From JAXLQL01 sp046331625 (GTDB lineage: Bacteria; Acidobacteriota; Terriglobia; Bryobacterales; Bryobacteraceae), in assembly GCA_046331625.1 (NCBI GenBank), contig JAXLQL010000003.1:310001-374000 (forward strand): a stretch of DNA of 64,000 nt, read 5' to 3'. Below, piece by piece: positions 63,314 to 64,000 of the stretch. The notes below the pieces were generated by a model that made no database searches, had not been told where the DNA came from, and was given only the letters and a program-made list of their open reading frames with translations. Each line of letters opens with the position of its first letter. The stretch's first letter is position 1. The translations under genes were made by a program, and so were the position numbers.

Positions 63314-64000
63314 ATGAGACGCATCATCTTTGGGGGACTATTGGCGGCGGTTTCGGCAATGGCCGGACCGATGGGCTACGTGATCAACTTCTCCGGGCAG
63401 TTCGGGACGATGGACCTGACCACAGGCGCCTTCACTCCACTGGGACCCGGAGTCGCTTCGAACAGCGCCGGCGGCCTTGCCGGCGCTCCAGGCGGTCCGT
63501 TCTACGGCGTGGACGCAAGCGGAAACCTGCTGCGATTTTCCACGAGCGGAGCGGTGACCACGGTAGGTGATACGGGCACGGGGGCAAGCGTGGGTCCGAA
63601 CGGGATCAGCGTGCTGGGCGGCCTCACCACGGGCACCGTTTATGCGCTGGATTTCTCGAATCGATTGTTCTCAGTGAACACGTCGACGGCGGCGCTCTCG
63701 AATCTGGGGACGCTGGCGCTGCCCCCTGCTGAGCAACAGTACGACGGCAACATGGTAACGAGCTTGAATGGCGACGGCCAGTTCCTCTACTACACGCTCG
63801 ATATCGTGGATGGGCCGAACGCGATCAGCCCGACGCTGTATCGGATCGACCCTTCGACGCTGGCGATCACGAGCCACGCGCTGACCGGGCTTTCGGGGCG
63901 TATCATCGGGTCGGGATTCGTGGGCGGCCTCTTCTACGGATTCACCGAAGTGGGCCAAATCATCCGCATCGACAAGCTGACTGGCGCAACCACCGTGGTG
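63314..64000 (+). CDS. Secreted beta-propeller-like protein, 3' end outside window
   Basis: The frame starts at ATG 63314 with a GGAGG SD (63302) and runs open to the window end (229 codons visible). It begins with a signal peptide (MRRIIFGGLLAAVSAMAG) and continues with Gly/Thr-rich strands: FGTMDLTTGAFTPLGPG, GLAGAPGGPFYGVDASGNLL, TVYALDFSNRLFSVNTST, GLFYGFTEVGQIIRIDKLTG. The repeating 'reads a value, names a setting' pattern is like many acidobacterial and planctomycete secreted proteins with a C-terminal PEP-CTERM anchor, which cannot be seen here. It follows the esterase gene by 21 bases and is likely co-transcribed. Confidence 0.8.
   Translation, partial: MRRIIFGGLLAAVSAMAGPMGYVINFSGQFGTMDLTTGAFTPLGPGVASNSAGGLAGAPGGPFYGVDASGNLLRFSTSGAVTTVGDTGTGASVGPNGISVLGGLTTGTVYALDFSNRLFSVNTSTAALSNLGTLALPPAEQQYDGNMVTSLNGDGQFLYYTLDIVDGPNAISPTLYRIDPSTLAITSHALTGLSGRIIGSGFVGGLFYGFTEVGQIIRIDKLTGATTVV

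Overview
The window is high-GC chromosomal DNA that looks like an acidobacterium of the Solibacter/Bryobacter type (Acidobacteriota, Bryobacterales). That placement is inferred from gene content: an ECF sigma factor beside a Ser/Thr kinase with a TPR-like tail, a winged-helix/TolB/TPR regulator, SBBP-repeat secreted proteins, DUF1080 proteins, Tat-exported Gfo/Idh/MocA and sugar isomerase proteins, and many small palindromic repeats. No rRNA is present; one tRNA-Arg(TCT) is seen.

Layout. 1-2.6 kb: end of a BamE-like gene, then an ABC-type ATPase + TOPRIM-like pair (possible defence module) and a cupin. 2.7-8.9 kb: an intact anaerobic sulfatase-maturase gene whose 3' end is duplicated 5 kb away; between the copies lie two secreted-protein genes, the larger with a pentanucleotide repeat between its promoter/SD/GTG and its reading frame, which suggests phase variation. 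9.2-12.6 kb: an orphan terminase set with the large subunit split into ATPase and nuclease genes, a receiver-like gene, a DksA-type zinc finger and a secreted protein. 12.6-17.6 kb: an accessory scrapyard with an IS110 remnant, a 275-bp MITE-like element, three broken gene copies, an orphan HsdR_N-like nuclease and a secreted protein.

17.8-37.5 kb is mostly ordinary: oxidoreductase, metallohydrolase, ankyrin protein (preceded by a cluster of palindromic repeats), histidine kinase/response regulator, sugar isomerase, SppA, DinB, two tandem Uma2 nucleases, a frameshifted pseudogene, DUF1080, ArgS, a membrane-fusion protein and an M23 peptidase. 37.9-45.9 kb holds two tandem SBBP-repeat paralogues, the second heavily frameshifted. 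46-52.3 kb is a catabolic run (D-aminoacylase-like, phytanoyl-CoA dioxygenase-like, aldo/keto reductase, HpcH/HpaI aldolase, MFS transporter). 52.3-55.8 kb: GalU and a small partner gene, a helical protein and a 2-hydroxyacid dehydrogenase.

55.9-59.9 kb: an ECF sigma factor and Ser/Thr kinase separated by five extra copies of a 132-bp unit made from the sigma/kinase gene junction; the array forms an open 220-codon frame chained to both neighbours by ATGA overlaps. 60.2-64 kb: a winged-helix TPR regulator, a divergent esterase and the start of a secreted protein. The most noteworthy signals are the phase-variable candidate (7.5 kb), the sigma/kinase junction array (56.4-57.2 kb), the repeated pattern of gene 3'-end duplication around inserted genes, and the composite palindromic repeat family.
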